A DNA stretch of 64,000 bases from HdN1 sp052035295 (GCA_052035295.1 JBPOHS010000012.1:68084-132083); one strand, 5' to 3'; positions 51,723 through 60,880 are shown, numbered from the stretch's first letter. The notes: generated by a model not told the origin, from the letters alone. A program made the numbers and translations.

Positions 51723-54191
51723 ATGGCAGCGCAAAACGCACCGCAGGATCCTGACAACACACCCGCACGCACAGCAGATGCAGGGTGTCCCGTTGCGCGC
51801 GCGCAAAAATCCCTGGCCTCGCAACTCCTGCGCTCGGTCTTGAGCATTTATTTTCTGATTGCGATCACCCTCACCTTCGGCCAGCTCACCTACGAATTTC
51901 ACGACGAGCAAGTGCGCCTCGACGGCGAAATCACTGATATTTCCAAGATTTTCAAACCCATATTCGCGCAGGCGTTATGGAACATCGATGACGAACAAAT
52001 CCACTCCAACCTGCAAGGTGTGCTGGCCAACGAAAACGTACTGGGCATCCAGATCAAGGATGAACAAGGCGTGCTGTATGCGTCACTGGGGGCCGTACTT
52101 GATGACAAGAGCATCATGAAATGCGCGCACATGGAGAACATCACCTTCCGGGAAGACAAATGTTCGGGGCTGATGACCAATCTGAAAGCCTATGAATATC
52201 CTGTCTATTTTCAGGATGCCATTCGTGGCGCGCAGTTGGTCGGTAGTCTGGTCTTTTACAGCAGCACCGATATCGTCATGCAACGTTCGGCATCGATGTT
52301 CCTGATCACCATCATCAATGCCATTCTCAAAACCCTGTGTCTGTGGGTGATTGCCTGGTTTGTACTGCAAAGACTCGTAGCCAAACCCCTCGGGCAAGTC
52401 GCACAGGCGCTTGACCGTTTGAACCCTGACGCGAAGAAAGAAGATCAGCTCACCGATACGCCCGTCGACCCGCAACATGCAGAACGCGATGACGAGCTGG
52501 GCATCATGATGCGTTCCTACTTTCATTTGAAGGAATCCCTCTATCGCAAAAATAGCGAACTGGCGGCCTATCACAGTGAACTCGAACAAAAGGTCGAAGA
52601 GCGCACCCACAAGCTGGAACAGGCCAACAAGGCCAAGAGTGAATTCCTGGCCAACATGAGCCATGAAATTCGGACGCCCATGAATGGCGTGCTGGGAATG
52701 ACCGAGCTGTTATTGGGCACGCCCCTCGCGAAGAGACAGCGCCAGTACGCACGCACCATTCACAACTCAGCCATGGCGTTACTGGGCATCATCAACGACA
52801 TTCTCGATTATTCGAAAATCGAAGCCGGAAAACTCGAACTGGAAACCATTGCCTTCAATCTCGAAACCATGCTCGACGATTGCAGCGCCATTTTCGCGAT
52901 GAAATGTGCTGAAAAGCCGGTCCAACTGGTCACCCGCATCGATCATCGCATTCCGGTTGCATTGATGGGTGATCCCACCCGACTGCGTCAGGTGTTAATG
53001 AACCTGATAGGCAATGCTTTCAAATTCACCGAAAAAGGCCAGATCATTATTCGCACGGAATGGCTGGAAACACAGCAGCAAAAGGTACGGTTGCGTTTTT
53101 CCATACAGGATAGCGGCATTGGACTGAGCGCCGATCAGATCAGCCGCTTGTTCCAGTCGTTTTCGCAGGCAGACACCTCGACAACCCGGAAATATGGCGG
53201 CACGGGCCTTGGACTCGCCATTTGCAAACAACTTTCCGAGCTGATGGGCGGTGAAATCGGCGTTTACAGTACCCCGGGTGAAGGCGCCACTTTCTGGTTC
53301 ACGGCCTGCTTCGGCGTCGCGGAAACCTGCGAGCTGTGCGTGCGCCAACAGAAGCTCGAAGCGGGTATGCAAGGGAAATCCCTGCTCATCATCGACGAAC
53401 ATCATGCTTACCGCGAGATGGTAATAGAAAAAGCCCTCGCCTGGGGCATGCGCGCCGAAGCGACCGGCAGTCTGGGCCAGGCCACAAAATTGCTGGCCAA
53501 CGCCAAGGCCGACGGGCACCCCTACGATATCGTCATGCTGGCAAGCGATGGCGAACGACTCGACTTCGCCAGTTCTATTGGCAGCCGCGACGAATATGGA
53601 ACACCCACCATCATCGTTACCTGCCCGGCACACCATTTGCCTGAAAGCTCGGAGCTGACGCGCCGAGGCTTGTCTCTGTTACTGGAAAAACCGACAGCGC
53701 AAGTCGAACTGCGTAACGTACTCGCGCGCGCGTGCGGCGTTTCCGTCGACCACGAAGAACAACCCGACGCCACGCATCAGGAAAAACCCCTGGATTTCAG
53801 TCAATTACGCGTGCTGGTGGCAGAAGACAACAAGGTCAATCAGCTCGTGATCGACGGAATGCTGAAAAAACTGGGAATAAAACCACGTCTTGCAGAAAAC
53901 GGCTTACTGGCGTTGGCCGCTTGCGAGAAGGCAGAGGAACCTTTCGATCTGGTATTGATGGATTGTGAAATGCCGGAACTCGACGGCTGGTCAGCATCAC
54001 AACTGATCCGTGAAAACGATTTTCGCCGCGCGAACGGTGAGCCGGTAGTGATCATTGCACTAAGCGCCCACGCCATGAGTATCGAGAAGGAAAAGGCGCG
54101 CGCCGCCGGTATGGATGATTATCTGTCGAAGCCCATTTCCATGGATCGACTGATCGAAGCGCTAAAGCAACATCAGCTATTTGCCCGCTGA
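51723..54191 (+). CDS. Hybrid histidine kinase with degenerate and intact receiver domains
   Basis: An 822-aa kinase. Membrane segments near residues 38-58 and 192-215 enclose a periplasmic sensor, followed by a HAMP-like linker. Then come HisKA with His314 (SHEIRTPMNG) and HATPase (NLIGNAFKFT, DSGIGL, GGTGLGL). The first receiver-like domain (SLLIIDEHHAYREM...) reads YDIVMLASDGE, with Ala where the phospho-Asp should be. The second receiver is intact, with Asp747 in LVLMDCEMPELDG. The gene overlaps the 3' end of the opposing solute-binding gene by 15 nt. That neighbour may supply the signal; this is inference. Confidence 0.9.
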   Translation: MAAQNAPQDPDNTPARTADAGCPVARAQKSLASQLLRSVLSIYFLIAITLTFGQLTYEFHDEQVRLDGEITDISKIFKPIFAQALWNIDDEQIHSNLQGVLANENVLGIQIKDEQGVLYASLGAVLDDKSIMKCAHMENITFREDKCSGLMTNLKAYEYPVYFQDAIRGAQLVGSLVFYSSTDIVMQRSASMFLITIINAILKTLCLWVIAWFVLQRLVAKPLGQVAQALDRLNPDAKKEDQLTDTPVDPQHAERDDELGIMMRSYFHLKESLYRKNSELAAYHSELEQKVEERTHKLEQANKAKSEFLANMSHEIRTPMNGVLGMTELLLGTPLAKRQRQYARTIHNSAMALLGIINDILDYSKIEAGKLELETIAFNLETMLDDCSAIFAMKCAEKPVQLVTRIDHRIPVALMGDPTRLRQVLMNLIGNAFKFTEKGQIIIRTEWLETQQQKVRLRFSIQDSGIGLSADQISRLFQSFSQADTSTTRKYGGTGLGLAICKQLSELMGGEIGVYSTPGEGATFWFTACFGVAETCELCVRQQKLEAGMQGKSLLIIDEHHAYREMVIEKALAWGMRAEATGSLGQATKLLANAKADGHPYDIVMLASDGERLDFASSIGSRDEYGTPTIIVTCPAHHLPESSELTRRGLSLLLEKPTAQVELRNVLARACGVSVDHEEQPDATHQEKPLDFSQLRVLVAEDNKVNQLVIDGMLKKLGIKPRLAENGLLALAACEKAEEPFDLVLMDCEMPELDGWSASQLIRENDFRRANGEPVVIIALSAHAMSIEKEKARAAGMDDYLSKPISMDRLIEALKQHQLFAR

Positions 54192-54965
54192 TTCCTGCTC
54201 CTGAAACCAGTCCACAAACGAATTTTCCATGGATTCGTTCATGCGACCGCTATCTGTCCATTGCTGCAGTGCCTTGCTGATGTGGGCCGCATGTTTGAGA
54301 CAGGGGGATTTCCGGGAAATGGCCACATATTCCTGTATGATCATGAGCGGCTCATCGGCATTGACAATTTTGCCGCCGAAACCGAATTTCTCGATATAAA
54401 GTTGCGTCGGTACCAAGGGGGCAAGCATGTAATCCACCCGCCCTTTTTCCAGCTTGGTAAAGTTTTGCTCGACTTTTCGCACCGCCTGCAGATAGAGGTG
54501 TTCACGCGCATAGGCATCAAATTCGTCATCAAAATTGGTGCCCAGCGTAATACTGCCGGTCTTGCCTTGCAGGTCCTTCCAGTGGGTATAGGCAAGTGCA
54601 TGTTTCGCACTAAAAAAAACACCCTGCGCGGAAGGCGTCAACGGTGGATCAAGGTACAGCAGAAAATGTTCACGATCCGGGGATTTCCGCACGCCCATCA
54701 GTATATCGACCTGCCCATCGCGGGTACGGCGCAACACGCGCTTCCACGGACCACCTTCGTCTGCCTTTGCCGTGACGCCCACGTCCGCCAAAATCTGCCG
54801 CACCATATCAACAGAAGAACCGACCAGGGTATCGCCCCGTCGCCAGCTTAGCGGTGGATAGGTGTTCCCCCCCGAAATGACGGCAACCCCGTTATCACAC
54901 GCGTGCGTCCATGACGCCCACCCGCTGACGCAGACGCTCAGCAAGGCCGGTTTGAACAGACGCAT
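54177..54965 (-). CDS. Periplasmic substrate-binding protein (amino acid/PBP2-like)
   Basis: From the ATG at 54965 (262 aa) the protein has a signal sequence (ASWTHA) and PBP2-family features: GGNTYPPLSWRRGDTLVGSSVDMVRQILADVGV, then GRVDYMLAPLVPTQLYIE. No ABC transporter genes are adjacent, so it may serve as a sensory binding protein for the convergent hybrid kinase. Ligand unknown. Confidence 0.82.
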   Translation of the reverse strand: MRLFKPALLSVCVSGWASWTHACDNGVAVISGGNTYPPLSWRRGDTLVGSSVDMVRQILADVGVTAKADEGGPWKRVLRRTRDGQVDILMGVRKSPDREHFLLYLDPPLTPSAQGVFFSAKHALAYTHWKDLQGKTGSITLGTNFDDEFDAYAREHLYLQAVRKVEQNFTKLEKGRVDYMLAPLVPTQLYIEKFGFGGKIVNADEPLMIIQEYVAISRKSPCLKHAAHISKALQQWTDSGRMNESMENSFVDWFQEQESAGK

Positions 54966-55059
54966 TAGACGGTTTGACGATGACACGCGGGCATTCCTGA
55001 AGACAACGACCCTTTGAGTATAGCTGCTCACCGGTCGACAGATAGCTCACACCAGAAGA

Positions 55060-55094
55060 CAAAAAATCAGGGCAGCCATCCCTGGCGCCCTGAT
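55060..55094 (-). terminator. Rho-independent terminator of the alkane monooxygenase operon
   Basis: Read leftward from the alkB-like stop, an 8-bp stem ATCAGGGC/GCCCTGAT (55066-55073 and 55087-55094, with an inner GCCA/TGGC pair) is followed directly by a T6 run. This is the best intrinsic terminator in the window. Confidence 0.88.
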
Positions 55095-55122
55095 CAGAAA
55101 ACTCCTGCAGCGGTCGTCGTTA

Positions 55123-56319
55123 TCATGCAGCCTTGCGATTCAACACCAGCGTGGATGACTCCATATTCTGCATCGCCTTGATACCGCTGCACGCATTGGC
55201 ACGGGCCGCCAGGATTTTCTCTTCCGCCGTGGCGAAATCACGATCCCAGGCGAGCACTTTTGGCGTCATCAATTTGTGCCACAGCGGGGGAATCATCGCG
55301 ATGATAATAGTGGTCAAATAGCCGTTGATCATCATCGGCGCCTCGGGAAACGGCTTCAGATCCTGGTAGGGCACCTCACCCTGGGCGTGATGGTGCGAAT
55401 GGCGGGTCAGGTTGAACATCGCCCACGAACTGATGCGCTTGTTGGTATTCCAGGAATGGCGTGGTTGCACCGGCGTGGCAGGATTGCGCACCATACCGTA
55501 ATGCTCCATGTAGTTCACGATTTCCAGCAGCGACTTGCCCCACAGACCGCACACAGTGAAGAATGCAGCTGCTTCCCATCCCCCCATCCACCAGGCAAAG
55601 GCCACCAGCGCCACGCTCATCAAATGACCGCGAATCACGGCATTATGCAGCGAGAACACGGACTGATCCTTGCGGGCGAGACGCTTTTTCTCGATATTCC
55701 AGGCACTGACGTTACCCTTGATCGTCGACGCTGCGATATGGAAATACACATTACGTCCACGTGGTGCAGTGGCAGGATCTTCAGTCGTCGAAACGTATCG
55801 GTGATGACCATACACATGCTCGATCGAAAACACCGTGTCAAAACTGAACGAAAGCAGCCAGCGGCCCACAAACATGGAAATGCGATCCCACGTGCGGTGC
55901 GTCAGCTCATGTGCGGTAATGGTGCCGACCATGCCGATCATCAAGCCAGTGACGATAACGGTAGAAACATGGTGCCAAAGGCTGGTGGCTTCCCGCGCAG
56001 CAAGCACGTCGTAGCCGGTCGCGCGGCTCACGAACGCACCAAATCCCAACGGATCGCCGTCACAAACACTCCAGACAGCAGCAAACACGATGGTGGCAAG
56101 CAGCGGCAAAGCCATCCACAGCTGGGCCGTCAAAATACCAGGATATTGGAAGGCCGGTGTGGAGGTATCGTCACCACTGAGCGCGTCACCGACAATGTAA
56201 ATCACCAGAATGGAGACCAATCCGACAGTGATATAGGCGCCACCACCGAGAATAGCCGCCAATGACAGCAAACCGATGACATGAAAGAGAAAGTACTTGA
56301 GATAGTGCAGGATATTCAT
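55123..56319 (-). CDS. Alkane 1-monooxygenase / XylM-like membrane diiron hydroxylase
   Basis: A 398-aa integral membrane diiron enzyme. It has the AlkB/XylM His boxes H137ELTH141, E167H168VYGHH173 and R306HSHHH311, plus the signature NYMEHYGMV (269-277). AlkB-type enzymes hydroxylate the terminal carbon of alkanes; XylM acts on alkylbenzenes. The adjacent reductase resembles XylA, so either substrate class is possible. AGAGGG precedes the ATG. It is followed by a strong terminator. Confidence 0.92.
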   Translation of the reverse strand: MNILHYLKYFLFHVIGLLSLAAILGGGAYITVGLVSILVIYIVGDALSGDDTSTPAFQYPGILTAQLWMALPLLATIVFAAVWSVCDGDPLGFGAFVSRATGYDVLAAREATSLWHHVSTVIVTGLMIGMVGTITAHELTHRTWDRISMFVGRWLLSFSFDTVFSIEHVYGHHRYVSTTEDPATAPRGRNVYFHIAASTIKGNVSAWNIEKKRLARKDQSVFSLHNAVIRGHLMSVALVAFAWWMGGWEAAAFFTVCGLWGKSLLEIVNYMEHYGMVRNPATPVQPRHSWNTNKRISSWAMFNLTRHSHHHAQGEVPYQDLKPFPEAPMMINGYLTTIIIAMIPPLWHKLMTPKVLAWDRDFATAEEKILAARANACSGIKAMQNMESSTLVLNRKAA

Positions 56320-56361
56320 GGAATTCCCTCTGTTGGTTTTATGTGGAAGGCTACCGCACGC

Positions 56362-57411
56362 TCACGCGACAGCAGCGGCATCCTGTTGCGTGGTAAAACG
56401 ATCGGCATGAATGTGTTCGCGCAGCACACCTTCGCTCAACAGCACGCCGACAGCGCTGTCGATCATGGCGGGAGGCCCGCACAAATACGCATGCGTGTCA
56501 GGCACGGCGGCCTCCGGAATCTTTTCGGTGACCCACCCGCGCTCCCCTTGCCAGTCGGAACCAGCCGGCTCATGCGAGAGCACCGGGACAAACCGGAAAA
56601 TGTCTGGCCAACGCGCGGCAATGGCGTGAATGTCTTGCAGCGCGTATAAATCACGTTGTTGACGCGCTCCGAATAACAAGGTCACCGGTCGTTTGACGCC
56701 GCGATCAAGCGCATCCTGAAGAATGGCCAGCACGGGGGCCAACCCGCTGCCACCCGCCACGAACAGCAACGGCGACTGTGCAGGGCGCAACCAGAATTCA
56801 CCGAGCGGGCCGTCAACACACACCTGTTGCCCCATCACCTGAGTGTCATGGATCAAACCGGAAAAAACACCGCCTGGCACCTTGCGCACAAAAAAGCTGA
56901 GCTGGCTGTCGGGGGCAGAGGGTGTGGCAAACGAGTAGCTACGAATAACGCCGGGTAAAGCGGCAATGCCCAGCTCGGCAAATTGGCCGGCTTTGTAGAC
57001 AAGGGTTTGTTCAAGCTGAACCGTGAGGCGGGTGATGTCGTGCGTGAGTTTTTCCTGTGCGATCACCCGCCCTTCCACACGCTGCTTTGCTGGACGGCTG
57101 CCAAGATCGACGTGTACCCGAACATTGGTCAGCGGCACCGCCTGACACGCCAGGATATAACCCTGATCGAGCTCCTCATCCGAGAGGATGTAGCCGGTTT
57201 CGGTCAGCTCCCGGACCTTGCCTTCCACCAATTTGCATTTGCAGCTCGCGCAGCCACCCACGCGACAGCTGTAAGGGAAATCAATGCCTTGCCGCAACGC
57301 CGCCTGCAGCAGGGTTTCCTTGTTTTGCATGACAACGTCTTGCGCATTGATGGTGGCGGTCAGCGATTTCTGCTCATCACGCGAAAATGCCTTTTTAATC
57401 AGGGAAAACAT
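56362..57411 (-). CDS. Ferredoxin-reductase electron supply for the hydroxylase (XylA-like)
   Basis: The 349-aa protein has an N-terminal plant-type [2Fe-2S] ferredoxin (ligands Cys49, Cys54, Cys57 and Cys89) followed by an FAD domain (RSYSFATPS) and NADH-binding domain (VAGGSGLAPVLAIL, YLCGPPAMIDSAV). This matches XylA-type reductases. It is 42 nt upstream of the hydroxylase in the same operon and should pass electrons from NADH to it, replacing the rubredoxin pathway of classical AlkB systems. Confidence 0.92.
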   Translation of the reverse strand: MFSLIKKAFSRDEQKSLTATINAQDVVMQNKETLLQAALRQGIDFPYSCRVGGCASCKCKLVEGKVRELTETGYILSDEELDQGYILACQAVPLTNVRVHVDLGSRPAKQRVEGRVIAQEKLTHDITRLTVQLEQTLVYKAGQFAELGIAALPGVIRSYSFATPSAPDSQLSFFVRKVPGGVFSGLIHDTQVMGQQVCVDGPLGEFWLRPAQSPLLFVAGGSGLAPVLAILQDALDRGVKRPVTLLFGARQQRDLYALQDIHAIAARWPDIFRFVPVLSHEPAGSDWQGERGWVTEKIPEAAVPDTHAYLCGPPAMIDSAVGVLLSEGVLREHIHADRFTTQQDAAAVA

Positions 57412-57439
57412 CGATACACCTGCTTGCGTCGTTATTTTT

Positions 57440-57490
57440 GCTGAGTAGCTATTCTGGCTGAGTAGTTATTCTGGCTGAGTAGTTATCTTT
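57440..57490. repeat. Three 17-bp tandem repeats upstream of the hydroxylase operon
   Basis: Units start at 57440, 57457 and 57474 with consensus GCTGAGTAGTTATTCTG. They lie 29-79 bp upstream of the reductase start, where the promoter is expected, so copy number could affect expression. Confidence 0.85.
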
Positions 57491-57541
57491 GCCGGTGATA
57501 TCGATTCTAGGGATAACCCGTATAAGCAAGCAGGTTTACGG

Positions 57542-57572
57542 TTGACAATCAGGGGTCATTTATTGACAATCA
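57542..57572. promoter_or_regulatory. Candidate AraC-type operator: two identical decamers 21 bp apart
   Basis: TTGACAATCA occurs at 57542-57551 and 57563-57572, identical and exactly 21 bp apart, fitting AraC-family half-sites on one DNA face. Each also starts with TTGACA, a perfect -35 hexamer, so a promoter for the AraC gene may coincide with the sites. Confidence 0.65.
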
Positions 57573-57608
57573 AAAAACACCCTTTATTTCAAGGTCTAAT
57601 CGCCCTGC

Positions 57609-58625
57609 ATGAGCCTTCCCGATTTTCGCTTGCCGATGTATTACATTCACCAAATCGCGGAAGTTATCAGCGGCTTGGGTGCAGACAGGCAGGCGTGGCT
57701 AACCCAGAATGGCCTGCAGGAAAGCCAGCTGACCGCGCCGGAAACCACCTTGCCTTTTGCCACATTCCATCAGCTGATCATTGATGGTATCGCCATGGCG
57801 AAAGAGCCGGCATTGGGCCTGCTGGTGGGTGAGCGCCTGCTGCTGAATACGCATGGCATTCTCGGCTACGCTGCCATGAACAGCGGCACCATACGCCAGG
57901 CCGTGGATGTGTTTGAACGCTATATCCAGTTGCGCACACCCATGGTGAGCACGCATCACGAAATTCATCAGCAGCAATTCCGCGTCGTTTTCGACGAGCC
58001 TTACCCGCTTGGAAAAGTGCGCCGTCCCGTACTTGAAACCGTCATGCTGACCGTCAAGAACGTGGTGGATTTCATCACCCTTGGCGAGCGCCATGTGCAG
58101 TCTGTGTCGTTTACGTTTTCCGCACCGGAATACAGCGCGCTGACCCGGGACATGTTCAACTGTGAAGTGAAATACAACCAGAAATGGAACGGTTTCGTCC
58201 TGCCCGTGAACGTGGTGGATCAGCCGCTGAAAATGAATGACCCCACCACCTTTCGAGAAGCGGCACTGATCTGTCAGCGTGAGTTTGAAAAATTTCATCG
58301 CCCGGAAACGCTGGCCGTCAAGGTGCGGCGCGCCATCCTTGAGCGGGGCAACAGTTTTCCTTCCTTGAATCTGACAGCGCGCCTCTTTCACCTGACCCCG
58401 CGCACCTTGCACCGTCACCTGCTGGCCGAGGGTACCTCCTATAAGGCCATTCTGGAAGAAGTGCGCCACAGCCTGGCCGTGGAACACCTGAAATCCAGCC
58501 ATTTGAGCATTCAGGAAATTGCCTATTCCCTGGGCTATACCGATATCGCGAATTTTCGCCGGGCGTTCAAGCGCTGGGAGGGCATTGCGCCCTCCGAGTA
58601 CCGCACCCGATACGTTATTCCTTGA
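57609..58625 (+). CDS. AraC-family transcriptional regulator (divergent from the hydroxylase operon)
   Basis: The 338-aa regulator has an arabinose-binding-like N-terminal domain and a C-terminal AraC helix-turn-helix pair (LNLTARLFHLTPRTLHRHLLAEGTSYK and LSIQEIAYSLGYTDIANFRRAFKRWEGIAPSEYR). The divergent layout and 21-bp-spaced repeats suggest that it induces the alkane/xylene monooxygenase genes. Its 3' end overlaps the opposing PstS-like gene by 11 nt. Confidence 0.92.
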   Translation: MSLPDFRLPMYYIHQIAEVISGLGADRQAWLTQNGLQESQLTAPETTLPFATFHQLIIDGIAMAKEPALGLLVGERLLLNTHGILGYAAMNSGTIRQAVDVFERYIQLRTPMVSTHHEIHQQQFRVVFDEPYPLGKVRRPVLETVMLTVKNVVDFITLGERHVQSVSFTFSAPEYSALTRDMFNCEVKYNQKWNGFVLPVNVVDQPLKMNDPTTFREAALICQREFEKFHRPETLAVKVRRAILERGNSFPSLNLTARLFHLTPRTLHRHLLAEGTSYKAILEEVRHSLAVEHLKSSHLSIQEIAYSLGYTDIANFRRAFKRWEGIAPSEYRTRYVIP

Positions 58626-59067
58626 TTGTCAGCACGGCCTTCACCCGCGCATCCACCTGATCGGCAGCCAGATAGGCAATGCCACCGGGATGGGTCACCA
58701 CATAATCGATCACCGCAGCAGCATCGGGTAACGACGCAGGCAAGCGGCCTTTGCCACTGAACAGAAAGCTGGCACGCTGGCGTTTGAGCTTGGCGGGCGT
58801 CAACCCGGTAATCGCATGGTAAAACTGCACGAAGATTGGGCGTGACTCTTCATGATCAACCGCCTCGATACTGGCTTCGCCTTGCGGGAACAAACGCATG
58901 CGCCCCATGAATATACGACGCACATCCTCTTCACTGAGCGACGTGACCGGATTGGCGGGGTTGACGACCACAACGATGTCGGCGTGCGCAGACACACTGA
59001 CACCACCCACAAGCAGCAAGGCGAACAACGCTGAATACATTTTGAGTTTGTACTTGACGTTATTCAT
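58615..59067 (-). CDS. Short PstS-like periplasmic binding protein, copy 1
   Basis: A 150-aa exported protein (signal ending AHA). It has the short phosphate-binding-protein-like core: VVVNPANPVTSLSEEDVRRIFMGRMRLFPQG, PIFVQFYHAITGLTPAKLKRQRASFLFSGKGRLP, and GIAYLAADQVD. It is about half the length of true PstS, and no phosphate ABC transporter is near. The start overlaps the preceding barrel's stop (TGATG). It is the last gene of a four-gene overlapping operon. Confidence 0.8.
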   Translation of the reverse strand: MNNVKYKLKMYSALFALLLVGGVSVSAHADIVVVVNPANPVTSLSEEDVRRIFMGRMRLFPQGEASIEAVDHEESRPIFVQFYHAITGLTPAKLKRQRASFLFSGKGRLPASLPDAAAVIDYVVTHPGGIAYLAADQVDARVKAVLTIKE

Positions 59068-60392
59068 CAGAACACCACATCGATGACAATGGATGTGGCG
59101 AGCACGTGATCCGGTTCTTCCTCGGAACCGTCAAACAACATTTGCCCGGTGGACTTGAAGTTGAAATATTCGGTTTCCAGCTTCAAGGCGGCGCTGGGAT
59201 GAAAATCATAGCGAATGCCCAGCGTAGTGCTTTTGTGATAAACCGAGAGGTCGTCGATTCCCTCCATGGTTTGGGAGCGAAGCGTATCGACCTGATCGTT
59301 CAAACCTTCAGCAATGACGTTATAACTGGCCAAGATACGGCGATTGATCTTGGGATCCATCTCGCTGCGGTATTCGCCAATGGACACATAGGGCATCCAA
59401 TCGTCTATTTGATGCGCGACCGTAAGATACCAGCCATCATTCTCGAATGAAAATTGCTTGCCAGGGCCCTGCGTGGTCAATCGCTCTGCAATCACTGTCC
59501 ACGCATCGTGTTCCCACTGGGCACCCAGCCCGTGATACTGGTATACCTTGGAGTCCAACCTCAGCGTGTCAGCGATATCACCGAAAATTTCAGCACCGTC
59601 AAAATGAAGCGAGTTTGCCACCTCTTCAACCTGGTGATACATATCAATCGGATATTGCAGGTTAGGATCATAAATACTCATCCGGTTCCAGTTGTAGCAA
59701 TACCGGAACGTAAACTCATCCCAACGCGAGAGCACCGCAAAACCCGCCGTCTTCTCGATGTTCACATCACGACCACGGTATTCCTTCTTCGCACTGCCAC
59801 CAAAGATTTTGAACTCATTATCAAAATCCCCCATCTGTTTCTGCAGCGTCAGGTCGATGCCGTCAAAATTGGCGAACGGCTCCAGAAAGTTGGCGTACAT
59901 CTCGATCGGTGGCCGCACCCACGGATAGGAATAGCCGATTTCCAGTGACTCCGAGTAGACAAAGTACGGCAAGCGCAACCGGCCACCCCGAACACGTAAT
60001 TCAGGCGTTATTTCGTAACTGACAAACAACCATTCCAGCTGTGGTTCGTAAGGCGAGTACTCGCCGAAAGTAAACCCTTTTGCCAACACCTGCCCCGTGA
60101 CCGACCAGCGATCACCGGTTTGCATGATTGCCTGCAGTGCAAGCGCCGAATCCGAATCCATGCTCCATTCGTCGCCGGTATAATCCATGAATTCGAGCGT
60201 GTCATCCGAGAGTTTACCCGCACCAATGCTGGCAAAGCCGGAAAAGTCCCATTGCACTTCGGCTATCGCAGGCGCGGCAGTCATCAGCATGGCCCCCATC
60301 AAGACGCCAGCGCCTAACGCCTTTTCTACGCCCGGATGTCGTCGAGGTGCATCCCATGGTTTCATTTGCACGTCGTGTCCCTTGTCCTTCAT
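59067..60392 (-). CDS. Outer-membrane beta-barrel (porin-like) protein, copy 1
   Basis: A 441-aa protein with a signal peptide (TAAPAIAE) and many amphipathic, aromatic-rich strands ending ...LATSIVIDVVF, a C-terminal barrel signal. It shares SESLEIGYSYPWVRPPIEMY, RGGRLRLPYF and similar stretches with the second barrel at 60880-62157, so they are paralogues. Its ATG overlaps the stop of the upstream PstS-like gene. The substrate is unknown. Confidence 0.8.
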   Translation of the reverse strand: MKDKGHDVQMKPWDAPRRHPGVEKALGAGVLMGAMLMTAAPAIAEVQWDFSGFASIGAGKLSDDTLEFMDYTGDEWSMDSDSALALQAIMQTGDRWSVTGQVLAKGFTFGEYSPYEPQLEWLFVSYEITPELRVRGGRLRLPYFVYSESLEIGYSYPWVRPPIEMYANFLEPFANFDGIDLTLQKQMGDFDNEFKIFGGSAKKEYRGRDVNIEKTAGFAVLSRWDEFTFRYCYNWNRMSIYDPNLQYPIDMYHQVEEVANSLHFDGAEIFGDIADTLRLDSKVYQYHGLGAQWEHDAWTVIAERLTTQGPGKQFSFENDGWYLTVAHQIDDWMPYVSIGEYRSEMDPKINRRILASYNVIAEGLNDQVDTLRSQTMEGIDDLSVYHKSTTLGIRYDFHPSAALKLETEYFNFKSTGQMLFDGSEEEPDHVLATSIVIDVVF

Positions 60393-60880
60393 TCCGTTTT
60401 CACCGTTGCTACCACTTTTACCGAATCGTCCACTTGATCGGCCTGCACGTAGCCAATGGCGGCAGGCGTCTGGGCGACAAACGCCTTCACAGCCGCATCA
60501 TCGTCTTTCACGACAGGCAAACGCCCCTTGCCACTGAACAGGTAGCTTGCGCGCTGCCTTTTGAGTTTGGTGGGCGTAATGCGCATGACTTTCTGATAGA
60601 AGTCGACAAAGACAGCGGCGTCTTCCGGCTGATCAATCGTTTCTATGCCTTGGGTAGAATCCGGGAACATGCGTGTGCGCCCCATGAATATACGCTGCAA
60701 CTCGCCGGCATCCAGCGCACTCACCGGATTCGTGACATTCACGATCACAGCAATGTCCGCGCGTGCTGACGTGACACCCAAGCCGCACAGCATTCCGCAG
60801 AACAACATTCCGTTGAACAACATTCCTCTAAACAACAGCGGCACGATAAACAGGTTGATATAGGGTTTTATCTTGCGCAT
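60389..60880 (-). CDS. Short PstS-like periplasmic binding protein, copy 2
   Basis: A 163-aa paralogue of the protein at 58615-59067, with matching stretches (LQRIFMGRTRMFPDSTQG, LKRQRASYLFSGKGRLP, AIGYVQADQVD). Its signal peptide has an odd repetitive core, three copies of MLFxG, caused by a 15-bp DNA repeat at 60792-60836. It overlaps both neighbours by 1-4 nt. Confidence 0.8.
   Translation of the reverse strand: MRKIKPYINLFIVPLLFRGMLFNGMLFCGMLCGLGVTSARADIAVIVNVTNPVSALDAGELQRIFMGRTRMFPDSTQGIETIDQPEDAAVFVDFYQKVMRITPTKLKRQRASYLFSGKGRLPVVKDDDAAVKAFVAQTPAAIGYVQADQVDDSVKVVATVKTE
60792..60836 (-). repeat. 15-bp tandem repeat within a signal-peptide coding region
   Basis: Three 15-bp units (60792-60806, 60807-60821, 60822-60836) share CATTCC...AACAA and encode repeated Met-Leu-Phe-x-Gly in the hydrophobic core of the signal peptide. 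Confidence 0.85.

Noticed and set aside
55276..56265. A 329-codon open frame on the plus strand
   Set aside because: Antisense to the diiron hydroxylase and without any family motif.
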